Assembly: GCA_900546455.1 (NCBI GenBank) | Contig: URCS01000034.1 | Coordinates: 1 to 21,552, forward strand | Reading direction: 5' to 3' | DNA length: 21,552 nt | DNA from: an uncultured Collinsella sp. | Lineage (GTDB): Bacteria; Actinomycetota; Coriobacteriia; Coriobacteriales; Coriobacteriaceae | Shown: positions 1 to 7,138 of the stretch, one piece after another | Layout: every line of letters starts with the position of its first letter | How positions within the stretch are numbered: position 1 is the first letter of the stretch | Translations under genes and position numbers: made by a program | The notes under the pieces: model-generated | Databases searched by the model: none | Told to the model about the DNA's origin: nothing | What the model saw: the letters and a program-made list of their open reading frames with translations, nothing else

Positions 1-319
1 GTCCTATTTCCATGAAGATGGCTTTGTCCGGATGGCTGTCGTGGATTTCAAAATACCTCCGTCCGCTGTTGCCCACGCCCCAACCGTTACAAGTAGAGGG
101 GATAGCCTCTTTCGCTTCCATGGCGGCTTCGAACGCGTCTGCCACGCCAGTAAACTGCTCGTCCAAGCCCTCGACCTCAACGGCCTCGGTGGGAGCGGCG
201 GCAAGCTCGTCAGAGAGCTCGAGCTTGGTCTGGTTCATCTTGAGCCAACCCCAAGTGGCAGCCGGCATCGCATTGACCTGCTCAAGGGTGGTAGCAGCGG
301 TGTTAGTGGTCTGTTCCAT
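1..319 (-). CDS. sufD: SufD, Fe-S cluster assembly scaffold subunit (N-terminal part, runs off the window)
   Basis: The minus strand from 319 downward is an open frame starting MEQTTNTAATTLEQVNAMPA and staying open for 106 codons to the window edge. The segment PAATWGWLKMNQTKLEL resembles the Trp-rich N-terminal end typical of SufD proteins. SufD is the SufB paralogue that completes the SufBCD scaffold on which Fe-S clusters are built in the cytoplasm. Its ATG shares one base with the sufB stop (TAATG read on the minus strand), so translation is probably coupled to sufB. Position directly after sufC and sufB supports the call strongly; the sequence evidence alone is modest because the conserved beta-helix core lies outside the window. 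sufS and sufU would be expected further left but cannot be seen. Confidence 0.82.
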   Translation of the reverse strand, partial: MEQTTNTAATTLEQVNAMPAATWGWLKMNQTKLELSDELAAAPTEAVEVEGLDEQFTGVADAFEAAMEAKEAIPSTCNGWGVGNSGRRYFEIHDSHPDKAIFMEIG

Positions 320-1731
320 TATCCGATCGCTCCTTCCATCTCGAGCTTGATCAGGTTGTTCATCTCGACGGCGTACTCAAGCGGTAGCTCCTTGGAGACC
401 GGGTTGGCAAAGCCGTTGACGATCATGGTGCGAGCCTCTTCCTCCGGGATACCGCGGCTCATCAGGTAGAACACCTTGTCGTCGCCGATACGTCCGATGG
501 TGGCCTCGTGGCCGATGTCGACGTTCTTGGCGCGGATGTCCATGGCCGGGATGGTGTCGGAGCGGCTCTGGTCGTCGAGCATCAGTGACTGGCAGCTCAC
601 GGTTGCCTTGGAGCCCTCGGCCTTGGGCGTGGCAACGATAGAGCTGCGGAACGTCTGGATGCCGCCGCTCTTGGAGATGCCCTTGGTCTCGACGGTTGCC
701 GAGGTCTCGGGCGCGTTGAGCACGACCTTGCAGCCGGTGTCGAGGTTCTGCCCGGCGCCGGCAAAGGTGATGCCGGTAAAGCTCGAGCGGGCGCGACGGC
801 CGTTGAGCACGCTCATGGGGTAGAGGTAGCCCACGTGGCTACCGAAGGAGCCGCTGATCCACTCGATGTCGCCGTCCTCGTCCACGCGCGCACGCTTGGT
901 GTTGAGGTTGTACATGTTCTTGGACCAGTTCTCGATGGTCGAGTAGCGCAGGTGCGCACGCTTGCCCACAAAGAGCTCGACGGCGCCGGCGTGGAGGTTG
1001 GCTACGTTGTACTTGGGCGCGGAGCAACCCTCGATAAAGTGCAGGTCGGCGTCGTCCTCGACGATGATGAGCGTGTGCTCAAACTGGCCGGCGCCCTTGG
1101 CGTTAAGGCGGAAGTAGCTCTGCAGCGGGAAGTCGAGCTTGGTGCCCTTGGGCACATAGACAAACGAGCCGCCCGACCACACGGCGCCGTGCAGGGCCGC
1201 AAACTTGTGGTCGGTGGGCGGGATGAGCGTCATAAACTTCTCGTGGATGAGCGGTTCCCACTGCGGGTCGTGCAGGGCCTCCTCGATGCCGGAGTAGACG
1301 ATGCCCATCTTAGACGCGGTGTCCTGCATGTTGTGGTAGACGAGCTCGGAGTCGTACTGCGCGCCGACGCCTGCCAGATAGCTGCGCTCGGCCTCGGGGA
1401 TGCCCAGGCGCTCAAAGGTGCTCTTGATGTCGTCGGGCACCGACTCCCAGTCGTGCTTTTGGTCGGTGTTGGGCTTGACATAGGTGACGATGTTATCCAT
1501 GTCCAGGCCCTCGATGGAGGGGCCCCACGTCGGGTCGGGAAAACGATTAAAGATCTCGAGGGACTTTAAGCGCAGGTCGAGCATCCACTGCGGCTCGTCC
1601 TTCTTGGCGCTGATCTCGCGCACGATGTCGGGCGTGATGCCGGCGTCGAGGCGCTCGAATCCCTCCTCGTCATAGGTGAAGTCGTAGAGGCTGCGGTCGA
1701 TGTCCGCGACCTCGGTGCGGTTCTTGGTCAT
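319..1731 (-). CDS. sufB: SufB, Fe-S cluster assembly scaffold protein
   Basis: A 470-residue protein, the usual length for SufB. It carries the family's conserved stretches: PPTDHKFAALHGAVWSGGSF, a central beta-helix region with FIEGCSAPKYNVANLHAG, and a C-terminal part with SCQSLMLDDQSRSDTIPAM, then GHEATIGRIGDDKVFYLMSR and ELPLEYAVEMNNLIKLEMEG. In studied SufB proteins a cysteine and a His-Glu pair in these C-terminal blocks take part in building the cluster, and the matching Cys and HE are present here. SufB works with SufC and SufD in the cytoplasm as the ATP-driven scaffold. The ribosome site AAAGGGG (minus strand, 1745-1739) overlaps the sufC stop and lies 7 bases before the ATG. The gap to sufC is 12 bases and sufD overlaps by one base, so the three form one operon. 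Confidence 0.97.
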   Translation of the reverse strand: MTKNRTEVADIDRSLYDFTYDEEGFERLDAGITPDIVREISAKKDEPQWMLDLRLKSLEIFNRFPDPTWGPSIEGLDMDNIVTYVKPNTDQKHDWESVPDDIKSTFERLGIPEAERSYLAGVGAQYDSELVYHNMQDTASKMGIVYSGIEEALHDPQWEPLIHEKFMTLIPPTDHKFAALHGAVWSGGSFVYVPKGTKLDFPLQSYFRLNAKGAGQFEHTLIIVEDDADLHFIEGCSAPKYNVANLHAGAVELFVGKRAHLRYSTIENWSKNMYNLNTKRARVDEDGDIEWISGSFGSHVGYLYPMSVLNGRRARSSFTGITFAGAGQNLDTGCKVVLNAPETSATVETKGISKSGGIQTFRSSIVATPKAEGSKATVSCQSLMLDDQSRSDTIPAMDIRAKNVDIGHEATIGRIGDDKVFYLMSRGIPEEEARTMIVNGFANPVSKELPLEYAVEMNNLIKLEMEGAIG

Positions 1732-1743
1732 TGCGTCGCCCCT

Positions 1744-2544
1744 TTACGCCTGCTGCTCGGCAGCGGCGGCCTCGGCCTGGGCGCGCTGCTCGGCGGCCTC
1801 GCGCTCGAAGGTCTCAAAACCATTCTTGTCGATCCAGGGGATGAGCGAGGCATCGTCCTCGCGCACGATGTGGCCCTTGACCATAACGTGGACGCGGTCG
1901 ACATCCAGGTGCTCCAAGATGCGCGTGTTGTGCGTGATGATGAGCATGGAGCCGTCGCAGCTCTTGCGGTACGCGTCCATGCCGTGGCTGACGGTGGACA
2001 GGGCGTCGACGTCCAGGCCTGAGTCGGTCTCGTCCAGGATGGCGAGTTTGGGCTGCAGCAGCAGAAGCTGGAGCATCTCGACCTTCTTCTTCTCGCCGCC
2101 CGAGAAGCCTACGCCCAACTCGCGGTTGAGGTAGGCGGTATCCATGTTGAGCTCGGCCGCGAGCTCCTTGACGCGACGGCGGAATTCCTTGCCCTTCATC
2201 TCCAGGCCGGGACGGCCGGCGATGCTGGCACGCAAAAAGCTCGACAGCGGCACGCCTGGGATCTCGACCGGGGCCTGGAAGCTCAGGAACAGGCCGGCGC
2301 GCGAACGCTTGTCGGTGGTGAGCTCGGTGATGTCCTGGCCGTCAAAGACGATACGGCCGTCGTTGACCGTGTAGACGGGGTCGCCCATGACCAGGTGGCC
2401 GAGGGTGGACTTGCCGGCGCCGTTGGGTCCCATCAGCACATGGGTCTCGCCGGCGGCGACGTTGAGGTTGACGTTGTGGAGGATGGTCTTCTCGTCCACG
2501 GAGGCGGTAAGACCTTCGATGGAAAGCAGCGGATTTGCGCTCAT
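1744..2544 (-). CDS. sufC: SufC, ABC-type ATPase of the Fe-S assembly complex
   Basis: A 266-residue ABC ATPase. Counting from the chosen start, Walker A GPNGAGKST is at about 39-47, followed by the SufC-type signature FSGGEKKKVEML, Walker B LAILDETDSGLDVDAL and the switch histidine in IITHNTRIL. SufC supplies ATP hydrolysis to the SufBCD scaffold and is a soluble, non-transport ABC protein. The open frame extends upstream to an ATG at 2574. The ATG at 2544 is preferred because GAGAGGGA lies 4 bases before it and the protein then starts MSANPLLSIEGL, as SufC proteins do; the 10 extra residues have no family match that I recognise. It is first in the leftward suf operon, with a candidate promoter at 2609-2636 and two inverted repeats further upstream. 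Confidence 0.97.
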   Translation of the reverse strand: MSANPLLSIEGLTASVDEKTILHNVNLNVAAGETHVLMGPNGAGKSTLGHLVMGDPVYTVNDGRIVFDGQDITELTTDKRSRAGLFLSFQAPVEIPGVPLSSFLRASIAGRPGLEMKGKEFRRRVKELAAELNMDTAYLNRELGVGFSGGEKKKVEMLQLLLLQPKLAILDETDSGLDVDALSTVSHGMDAYRKSCDGSMLIITHNTRILEHLDVDRVHVMVKGHIVREDDASLIPWIDKNGFETFEREAAEQRAQAEAAAAEQQA

Positions 2545-2608
2545 GCTGTCCCTCTCTGTATATGGTGTACTCATAGGTGTACTAAACCCTAGGAATCTTC
2601 TCGGAATA

Positions 2609-2636
2609 AAGTTACTATGGGTTCGGCGTTAGTCAA
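2609..2636 (-). promoter_or_regulatory. Candidate sufCBD promoter
   Basis: On the minus strand TTGACT (2636-2631) is followed after 16 bases by TAACTT (2614-2609). The -35 matches the consensus well and the -10 only moderately. It lies about 65 bases upstream of the preferred sufC start. The two 31-bp inverted repeats lie upstream of this -35 element, not over it, so if this is the real promoter their effect on suf would be from an upstream position. Confidence 0.45.
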
Positions 2637-2673
2637 GGGAAAACCCGACTAATCCACTCGACTTTTCAAATTC

Positions 2674-2704
2674 TGGGACAAAATAACCTGTTGTGTTTGT
2701 CCCA
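2674..2704. promoter_or_regulatory. Inverted repeat 1, putative Rrf2-family operator
   Basis: A 31-bp element with perfect arms TGGGACAA and TTGTCCCA separated by 15 bases. It lies between the divergent sufC and rrf2 genes. Its half-sites are identical to those of the second element starting 44 bases downstream. Rrf2 regulators commonly bind such paired half-sites at their own promoter. Binding by the neighbouring regulator is inferred from position and symmetry. Confidence 0.72.
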
Positions 2705-2717
2705 TTTACTTAAGATT

Positions 2718-2748
2718 TGGGACAAACAAACCTGGTTATGTTGTCCCA
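2718..2748. promoter_or_regulatory. Inverted repeat 2, putative Rrf2-family operator
   Basis: A second 31-bp element with the same TGGGACAA and TTGTCCCA arms and a 15-base spacer that also contains AACCTG, as in element 1. It ends 20 bases before the rrf2 start codon and would cover the likely rrf2 promoter and transcript start, suggesting autorepression. The 44-base offset between the elements is about four helical turns, which would put both on the same face of the DNA. Confidence 0.72.
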
Positions 2749-2768
2749 GATGCGATGGGAGGGTAGGT

Positions 2769-3200
2769 ATGCTCATTTCTTCCAAGGGCCGCTATGCCCT
2801 CCGGCTGATGATCTATATCGCGGCGCTGGGCGACGCCGAGGGCAAGATTGCCCTGCGCGAGGTTGCCGACCGCGAGCATATCTCACAAAAGTATCTGGAG
2901 CAGCTGGTTCGTCCGCTTATGAAGGCGGGCCTGCTTAAGAGCGTGCGCGGCAAGGGCGGCGGCTACATGATGGCCAAGGACCCGGCCGAGGTGCGTGCCG
3001 GCGACATCCTGCGCGCCGTCGAGGGCAGCACGGCTCCAGTGGCGTGCGATGGCATCGACAACAGCTGCACTCGCAGCGATCTTTGCTCGACCGTCAAGTT
3101 CTGGCGCGGCCTGGACGAGGTCATCGAGAACTATGTTGACGGCGTGACGTTGGCCGACCTGGCCGCCGTCCCCGAGATCAATTTCGACATTAAGCTGTAG
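2769..3200 (+). CDS. Rrf2-family transcriptional regulator, probable Fe-S-sensing regulator of suf
   Basis: A 143-residue Rrf2 protein, normal for the family. The N-terminal winged helix-turn-helix reads MLISSKGRYALRLMIYIA, then IALREVADREHISQKYLEQL and the wing VRGKGGGYMMAKDP. Three cysteines follow at about residues 93, 100 and 106 (CX6CX5C), in the place where IscR-type Rrf2 proteins ligate an Fe-S cluster. The frame is open upstream to 2691, but the ATG at 2769 has GGGAGGG 5 bases before it and gives the canonical N-terminus; the upstream codons also run through the inverted repeats. It is divergent from sufCBD, so it most likely senses Fe-S status and controls suf and itself. IscR/SufR-like function is inferred; no particular gene symbol is justified. 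Confidence 0.93.
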   Translation: MLISSKGRYALRLMIYIAALGDAEGKIALREVADREHISQKYLEQLVRPLMKAGLLKSVRGKGGGYMMAKDPAEVRAGDILRAVEGSTAPVACDGIDNSCTRSDLCSTVKFWRGLDEVIENYVDGVTLADLAAVPEINFDIKL

Positions 3201-3253
3201 GTTGACCGCAATTCCTTAAGAATTCGTGGAGGGTTGTTGCCGTTTACCGAGGG

Positions 3254-3269
3254 GTTGTTGTGCAACAAC
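3254..3269. repeat. Small inverted repeat upstream of the surface-protein gene
   Basis: GTTGTTG and CAACAAC are separated by two bases, about 70 bases before the start codon at 3340. The inner 12 bases TTGTTGTGCAAC recur at 5181-5192 just after the terminator of the same gene. It could be an operator or chance; no promoter could be placed with confidence around it. Confidence 0.4.
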
Positions 3270-3339
3270 GGGCGAGCTGCAATACTTATTTCTATCTTTG
3301 CAAACTGCACTTTAACTATACCAATGCAGGGAGGATCTT

Positions 3340-5115
3340 ATGCAGCCCAAGCATTCTGCTATTGTCGCGGGCCTGACGCTGGCGCTTTCGTTTGGCGCCG
3401 TTTCCGCGCCGGCACTCGCCGCTGCCGAGGAGCCCACGCCGGGCGTTGCCTCGGATGCCACCGATATCGACAAAGGTCTCTACACCCAGCAGTCTTTCTC
3501 GGGCGTGCTGAGGTCGGTCCAGGGCGTTTCGTTTGTCAACGTGACTCCCGAGATGAAGTACTTTACCAAGTACGAGAGCCATGGTAATTACAACCAGGGC
3601 TTTTCGTATGGCGACGGTTATAACGCGCTGGGCTATTACCAGTTCGACCGTCGTTGGTCGCTCATCCCGTTTATGAAGCAGGTTTACAACTACGATTCTG
3701 CCAAGTACGGCATGCTCAAGGATGCGATTGATCGCGGCAGCGAGATTTCCAACGCGAGCAATGCCATGTACGAGAACGACCAGCTTACCGAGCTGGGCCG
3801 TATTGCACAGGAGGCCTTCCAGAGTGCTTATAACACCGATCCTGCTGAGTTTTCGGCTCTGCAGGATGCGTATGCGTACAACTCGTACTATGCGGTGACC
3901 GAGGCGTGGCTCAAGAGCGGCCTGGCCATTGATATTTCGGGCCGCGCCGATTGCGTCAAGGGCATGGTGTGGAGCATCACCAACATGTGCGGTACCGGTG
4001 GCTGCAGAGACTTCTTCCGCTGGGCGAATCTTTCCAACGATATGTCCGACCGCGAGTTTGTGACGGCGCTCTCCAACAGCGTGGTCAATAACGTGGCGAC
4101 CAAGTATTCGAGCCAGCCCCAGTATCATGAGGGCTGGAAGAACCGCTACCGCAACGAGCTAAAGGACTGCTTGGTTTATATCGCTGAGGATGAGGCTGCC
4201 GCTGCGACGCCCGTGCAGCCCGAGCCTACGCCGGTGCCCTCGCCGACACCTGATTCGAATGACGACTCGAGTGACGATGCCAACGATGACAGGATAGATG
4301 CGCCCTCGACCGATGCTGACGGTAATGGCTCCGCTGGTGGCACTACCAACGACGGCTCTACCTCGAACGGCTCCGATTCGAACGGCTCTGCTGCGGGCGA
4401 TTCGTCTTCAAGCTCTGTCGGCAATACGGACAGCGACGCTTCTGATTCGACCGACGCTGGCACCTCTAACTCATCCACCGGTTCGAGCGATTCGTCCGTT
4501 GGCACCGGCTCTAACAACGGCTCCGGCTCTGATGCAACTCCTGATTCCAGTGCTTCCAAGGACGACTCGAATAAGGCGCCGGACGCCCCCGTTGCTTCGC
4601 CGGACAAGAAGCCCTCTTTCTCCGTGCAGCTTGGTTCTACGCTGGGTTCTTCGCTGATGGCTGGTGTCAATAACGGCTCGACCCAGAACAAGGACAACTC
4701 TGATCAGGTTTCCACGGAAAAGACCGAAGCCGCAAAGGGCGACTCCAAGGACAAGGCTTCCGAGAAGACCGAATCTGATAAGGGTTCTAGCTCTGAGGAG
4801 AAGGACGACAAGTCCACTCAGAAGAAGGACGAGAGCAAGACCGAGGGCGAAAAGAAACAGCCCGAAGACGACGACAAGAGCGGTGCTGACAACCAGGTCC
4901 AAGAGCAAAATGACTCCAAGACGGTGACCACTACAACCACCACTACAACGACTAAGACTTCGGGCGGTAACATGCCCAAGACGGGCGATCTGATTGTGAT
5001 GGCGAGCCTTGCCAGCGCGAGCTTGGCCACGCTGGGCGCTACGTCTATCGTAAGTGGTAAGCATAAGCTCGATCAGCAGAAGAAGGCTTCTGGGGAGGAC
5101 GACTCGGGGGAGTAG
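3340..5115 (+). CDS. Secreted, sortase-type surface protein with lysozyme-like domain
   Basis: A 591-residue protein. Residues 1-28 form a signal peptide ending ALAAA. Residues about 70-285 form a globular domain. Within it, YESHGNYNQG followed by GYNALGYYQFD resembles the E-S-x-G ... G-x-x-G-x-x-Q pattern of lysozyme and lytic transglycosylase folds, with E79 the candidate catalytic acid. Four cysteines lie in this domain. After a Pro/Thr stretch comes a long Ser/Asp/Asn/Gly-rich linker (about 305-410), a Lys/Glu/Asp/Ser-rich part (about 450-525) and nine threonines in a row. The end has MPKTGD at about 545-550, a hydrophobic segment and a basic stretch: a sortase sorting signal with Met replacing the usual Leu. 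It is probably anchored in the wall and exposed through the linker. The ribosome site AGGGAGGA is 4 bases before the ATG. Muralytic activity is inference only; no sortase gene is in the window. Confidence 0.85.
   Translation: MQPKHSAIVAGLTLALSFGAVSAPALAAAEEPTPGVASDATDIDKGLYTQQSFSGVLRSVQGVSFVNVTPEMKYFTKYESHGNYNQGFSYGDGYNALGYYQFDRRWSLIPFMKQVYNYDSAKYGMLKDAIDRGSEISNASNAMYENDQLTELGRIAQEAFQSAYNTDPAEFSALQDAYAYNSYYAVTEAWLKSGLAIDISGRADCVKGMVWSITNMCGTGGCRDFFRWANLSNDMSDREFVTALSNSVVNNVATKYSSQPQYHEGWKNRYRNELKDCLVYIAEDEAAAATPVQPEPTPVPSPTPDSNDDSSDDANDDRIDAPSTDADGNGSAGGTTNDGSTSNGSDSNGSAAGDSSSSSVGNTDSDASDSTDAGTSNSSTGSSDSSVGTGSNNGSGSDATPDSSASKDDSNKAPDAPVASPDKKPSFSVQLGSTLGSSLMAGVNNGSTQNKDNSDQVSTEKTEAAKGDSKDKASEKTESDKGSSSEEKDDKSTQKKDESKTEGEKKQPEDDDKSGADNQVQEQNDSKTVTTTTTTTTTKTSGGNMPKTGDLIVMASLASASLATLGATSIVSGKHKLDQQKKASGEDDSGE
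4927..4953 (+). repeat. Threonine-codon microrepeat inside the surface-protein gene
   Basis: Nine consecutive ACN codons code for nine threonines just before the MPKTG sorting signal. The unit ACCACTACAAC(C/G) occurs twice back to back. Length changes in steps of three would stay in frame and only alter the wall-spanning stalk. Confidence 0.6.
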
Positions 5116-5147
5116 GCTCTTAGTTGCCAGATAACTAAATAGTCGGG

Positions 5148-5184
5148 ACGGGGTCCGGTGCGAATGTATCGGGCCCCGTTTTGT
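5148..5184 (+). terminator. Rho-independent terminator after the surface-protein gene
   Basis: A ten-pair stem of ACGGGGTCCG with CGGGCCCCGT (one G-U pair) closes a 12-base loop and is followed by a run of T. It lies about 32 bases after the stop codon at 5115. Confidence 0.85.
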
Positions 5185-5317
5185 TGTGCAACGATTAATT
5201 GTGCCCCCTCACACCTCTTGTTACTACCGTTGCCCGATATGTTTGCGCGGCGACATCGGTACATGCGATGCGGTCATTACAATTGGCATCGTGCTGCGAT
5301 TTAGGGGGAACGTTTTG

Positions 5318-7114
5318 GTGTCTGAACAGGCAAATGTTGATTGTGCTGCTGGCTTTGGCGTGCGTTTGATCGGCTGTGCCGACGATGCGGCTTTGCCCAT
5401 TGGCATGCACGACTATGCGGAGGCTCTTGGTTGCTGCACGCTGGTCGACAAGACCATGTTTATTGCCGATGCGTTGGACTGCGACGCGTCCGTTGTGGTG
5501 TGCTGTCGACCCGAGGGTTTTGGCAAAAGCATGAACTTGTCGATGCTCAGGGCTTTTCTGGAGCGTCCAGCGGTTGGTCGCGCTGATCAGCGTTTGTTTG
5601 CCAATGCTCAGATTTGGGATGCAGACGGTGGGCGCTATCGGGATGAGTATGCTTGCTATCCGGTGATATCGCTGGACTTTTCTGGCGCTGCGAGGCGTGG
5701 TGCCGCTATTGCCGACGTCGTGCGCGATGCCCTTTCGGGCGAGTGCGCTCGCTTGTTGGCGCTCTTGGAGGCTCCTGATTTAGCTCGAGATAAGGTGCGT
5801 CACATCGAACGCGTCGCGCGTGGCGTGGCGAGCGCGGACGAGGTTGACTCGGTGCTCGGTGTGCTCATTGAGCTGCTGGAGATGGCCTGCGATGAGCAGG
5901 TTGTATTGCTCGTTGATGGGTACGATGCGGCGTGGTCTCGCCGTGCGAGCGCGAGGGACGCTTCCGATGCCGATCCGGCAGGGCTATTCGATCGCGTGCT
6001 GTTCGACGCCATTGCCACTGCGCGCGATTCGTTGCGGCTGACGTGTCTGATGGGGGAGCGTCCCGGCCCTGCCGAAGCGGCGCTTCCTTTGCATGGCTGC
6101 TCGTATTGTCTGACGACGCCGCTTTCGACGTGGTGTGACCGTTGGTTCGGCTTTTCGGATGCCGAGGTCCGGGCTCTGTTGAATCATGCTGGGCGCGAGG
6201 AATACCTTGATGATGCGCGTGAATGGCTCGAGGGATATCGGTTTGGTAGGGCCTGTTGCTCGAGTCCAGCGCGTGTGATCGGTTTTCTGGACCGAGGCTG
6301 CACGGCGCCTGTGCGCGCCGATCTGTATGGGTATGCGGATTGCCTGAGTAGGGTAGTTGCCGGGTGGAATCTCGACCGCCTTTCGGTCTTGTTTGATTTG
6401 CTCGAGGCCTATGGGTGTGCTGAGGTCCCGCTTTGTTTGGGCACTGCAGAGCCAGATGTCTCGCCTGACGATGGCATGTGGACAGCGCTGTATCTGTCCG
6501 GTTTTCTCACGACGGATATGACTGAGGAGCCAGAGCATGGCGATCGGCTCCGTGCTTTGCGATTGCCCAATAACGAGCTTCGCCAGGCCTTGCGTCTAGT
6601 GATTGTTGAGTGGTTTGAGTGCGCTGCCGAAGACATTCGAGACGTCGATGCGTTTCGCGACGGGCTGTGCCGTGGGAACGAGGATACGGTGAGGCGGGCG
6701 CTAAGCCGCATCCTGGGGGATGCGGGAATCGGTGAGACCGACCCAGATAAGCCGCTACCATATCATCTGCTCTTGCAGGGACTCTGCTTTGGCTTGCCGG
6801 GCTATGCCAATCCTGCCTCGAGGCGAAAGTGTGGCGCGGGTCGCTGGGACATCCAGGTTTTCCCTACGGGTGCTGTGTTCGACGTAGCAGACACGATTGG
6901 CATGCTGGACGAGCGCCCACTGATAACGATTAACTTGATGTATGACCCCGATGTGGATGCGCTAGGGTTGGAATTGCTGGCCGTGCAGTCGCTACTCGAC
7001 ATAGAGCGCGACGGCATCGACGAAATCCGTGTGCCGCGCCCCGGCGTGGGTCGCATGCGCTGGGGGTTCGGTTTTGATGGGCAGCATGTGGCTACGGTGT
7101 GCCAGCTGCTTTAA
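5318..7114 (+). CDS. Degenerate AAA-ATPase / PD-(D/E)XK nuclease-like protein
   Basis: A 598-residue protein of the predicted AAA-ATPase family that usually ends in a PD-(D/E)XK nuclease-like domain (DUF1703 type). The N-terminal hallmark is LVDKT at about 42-46, then CCRPEGFGKSMNLSML at about 62-77, the family's P-loop form. Walker B reads VVLLVDGYDAAW (195-206), where relatives usually have DEYD, so the acidic residue is Gly. Near the C-terminus KCGAGRWD (504-511) stands where relatives have ESGxGRxD, and the following strand reads ITINLM instead of one with E-x-K. Both catalytic centres therefore look damaged while the fold is kept over full length. The start is taken as GTG at 5318 because AGGGGG lies 9 bases before it; the frame is open to 5186, but those codons follow directly on a terminator and lack a ribosome site. 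The biological role of the family is uncertain. It is convergent with the next gene, with a 24-base gap. Confidence 0.8.
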   Translation: MSEQANVDCAAGFGVRLIGCADDAALPIGMHDYAEALGCCTLVDKTMFIADALDCDASVVVCCRPEGFGKSMNLSMLRAFLERPAVGRADQRLFANAQIWDADGGRYRDEYACYPVISLDFSGAARRGAAIADVVRDALSGECARLLALLEAPDLARDKVRHIERVARGVASADEVDSVLGVLIELLEMACDEQVVLLVDGYDAAWSRRASARDASDADPAGLFDRVLFDAIATARDSLRLTCLMGERPGPAEAALPLHGCSYCLTTPLSTWCDRWFGFSDAEVRALLNHAGREEYLDDAREWLEGYRFGRACCSSPARVIGFLDRGCTAPVRADLYGYADCLSRVVAGWNLDRLSVLFDLLEAYGCAEVPLCLGTAEPDVSPDDGMWTALYLSGFLTTDMTEEPEHGDRLRALRLPNNELRQALRLVIVEWFECAAEDIRDVDAFRDGLCRGNEDTVRRALSRILGDAGIGETDPDKPLPYHLLLQGLCFGLPGYANPASRRKCGAGRWDIQVFPTGAVFDVADTIGMLDERPLITINLMYDPDVDALGLELLAVQSLLDIERDGIDEIRVPRPGVGRMRWGFGFDGQHVATVCQLL

Positions 7115-7138
7115 GCGCCGAGGTGTTTCCGGCTTCCG

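Noticed and set aside
835..1569. Long open frame on the plus strand opposite sufB (244 codons)
   Set aside because: It lies entirely antisense to a well-supported sufB; the composition is Val/Leu/Asp-rich as expected from reverse-reading GC-rich codons, and there is no ribosome site.
2691..2768. N-terminal extension of the Rrf2 protein from an upstream start
   Set aside because: The extra 26 codons run through the inverted repeats, and the internal ATG at 2769 has an excellent ribosome site and gives the family's standard N-terminus.
3298..3322. TTGCAA ... TATACC as a promoter for the surface-protein gene
   Set aside because: The spacing is only 13 bases, and the -10 would place the transcript start on the ribosome site.
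3234..3587. 117-codon plus-strand frame overlapping the start of the surface-protein gene
   Set aside because: It is out of frame with the signal-peptide-bearing protein, has Cys/Arg-rich low-quality sequence and lacks a ribosome site.
3316..4128. 270-codon minus-strand frame opposite the surface-protein gene
   Set aside because: Antisense to a gene with signal peptide, sorting signal, ribosome site and terminator; no motif of its own.
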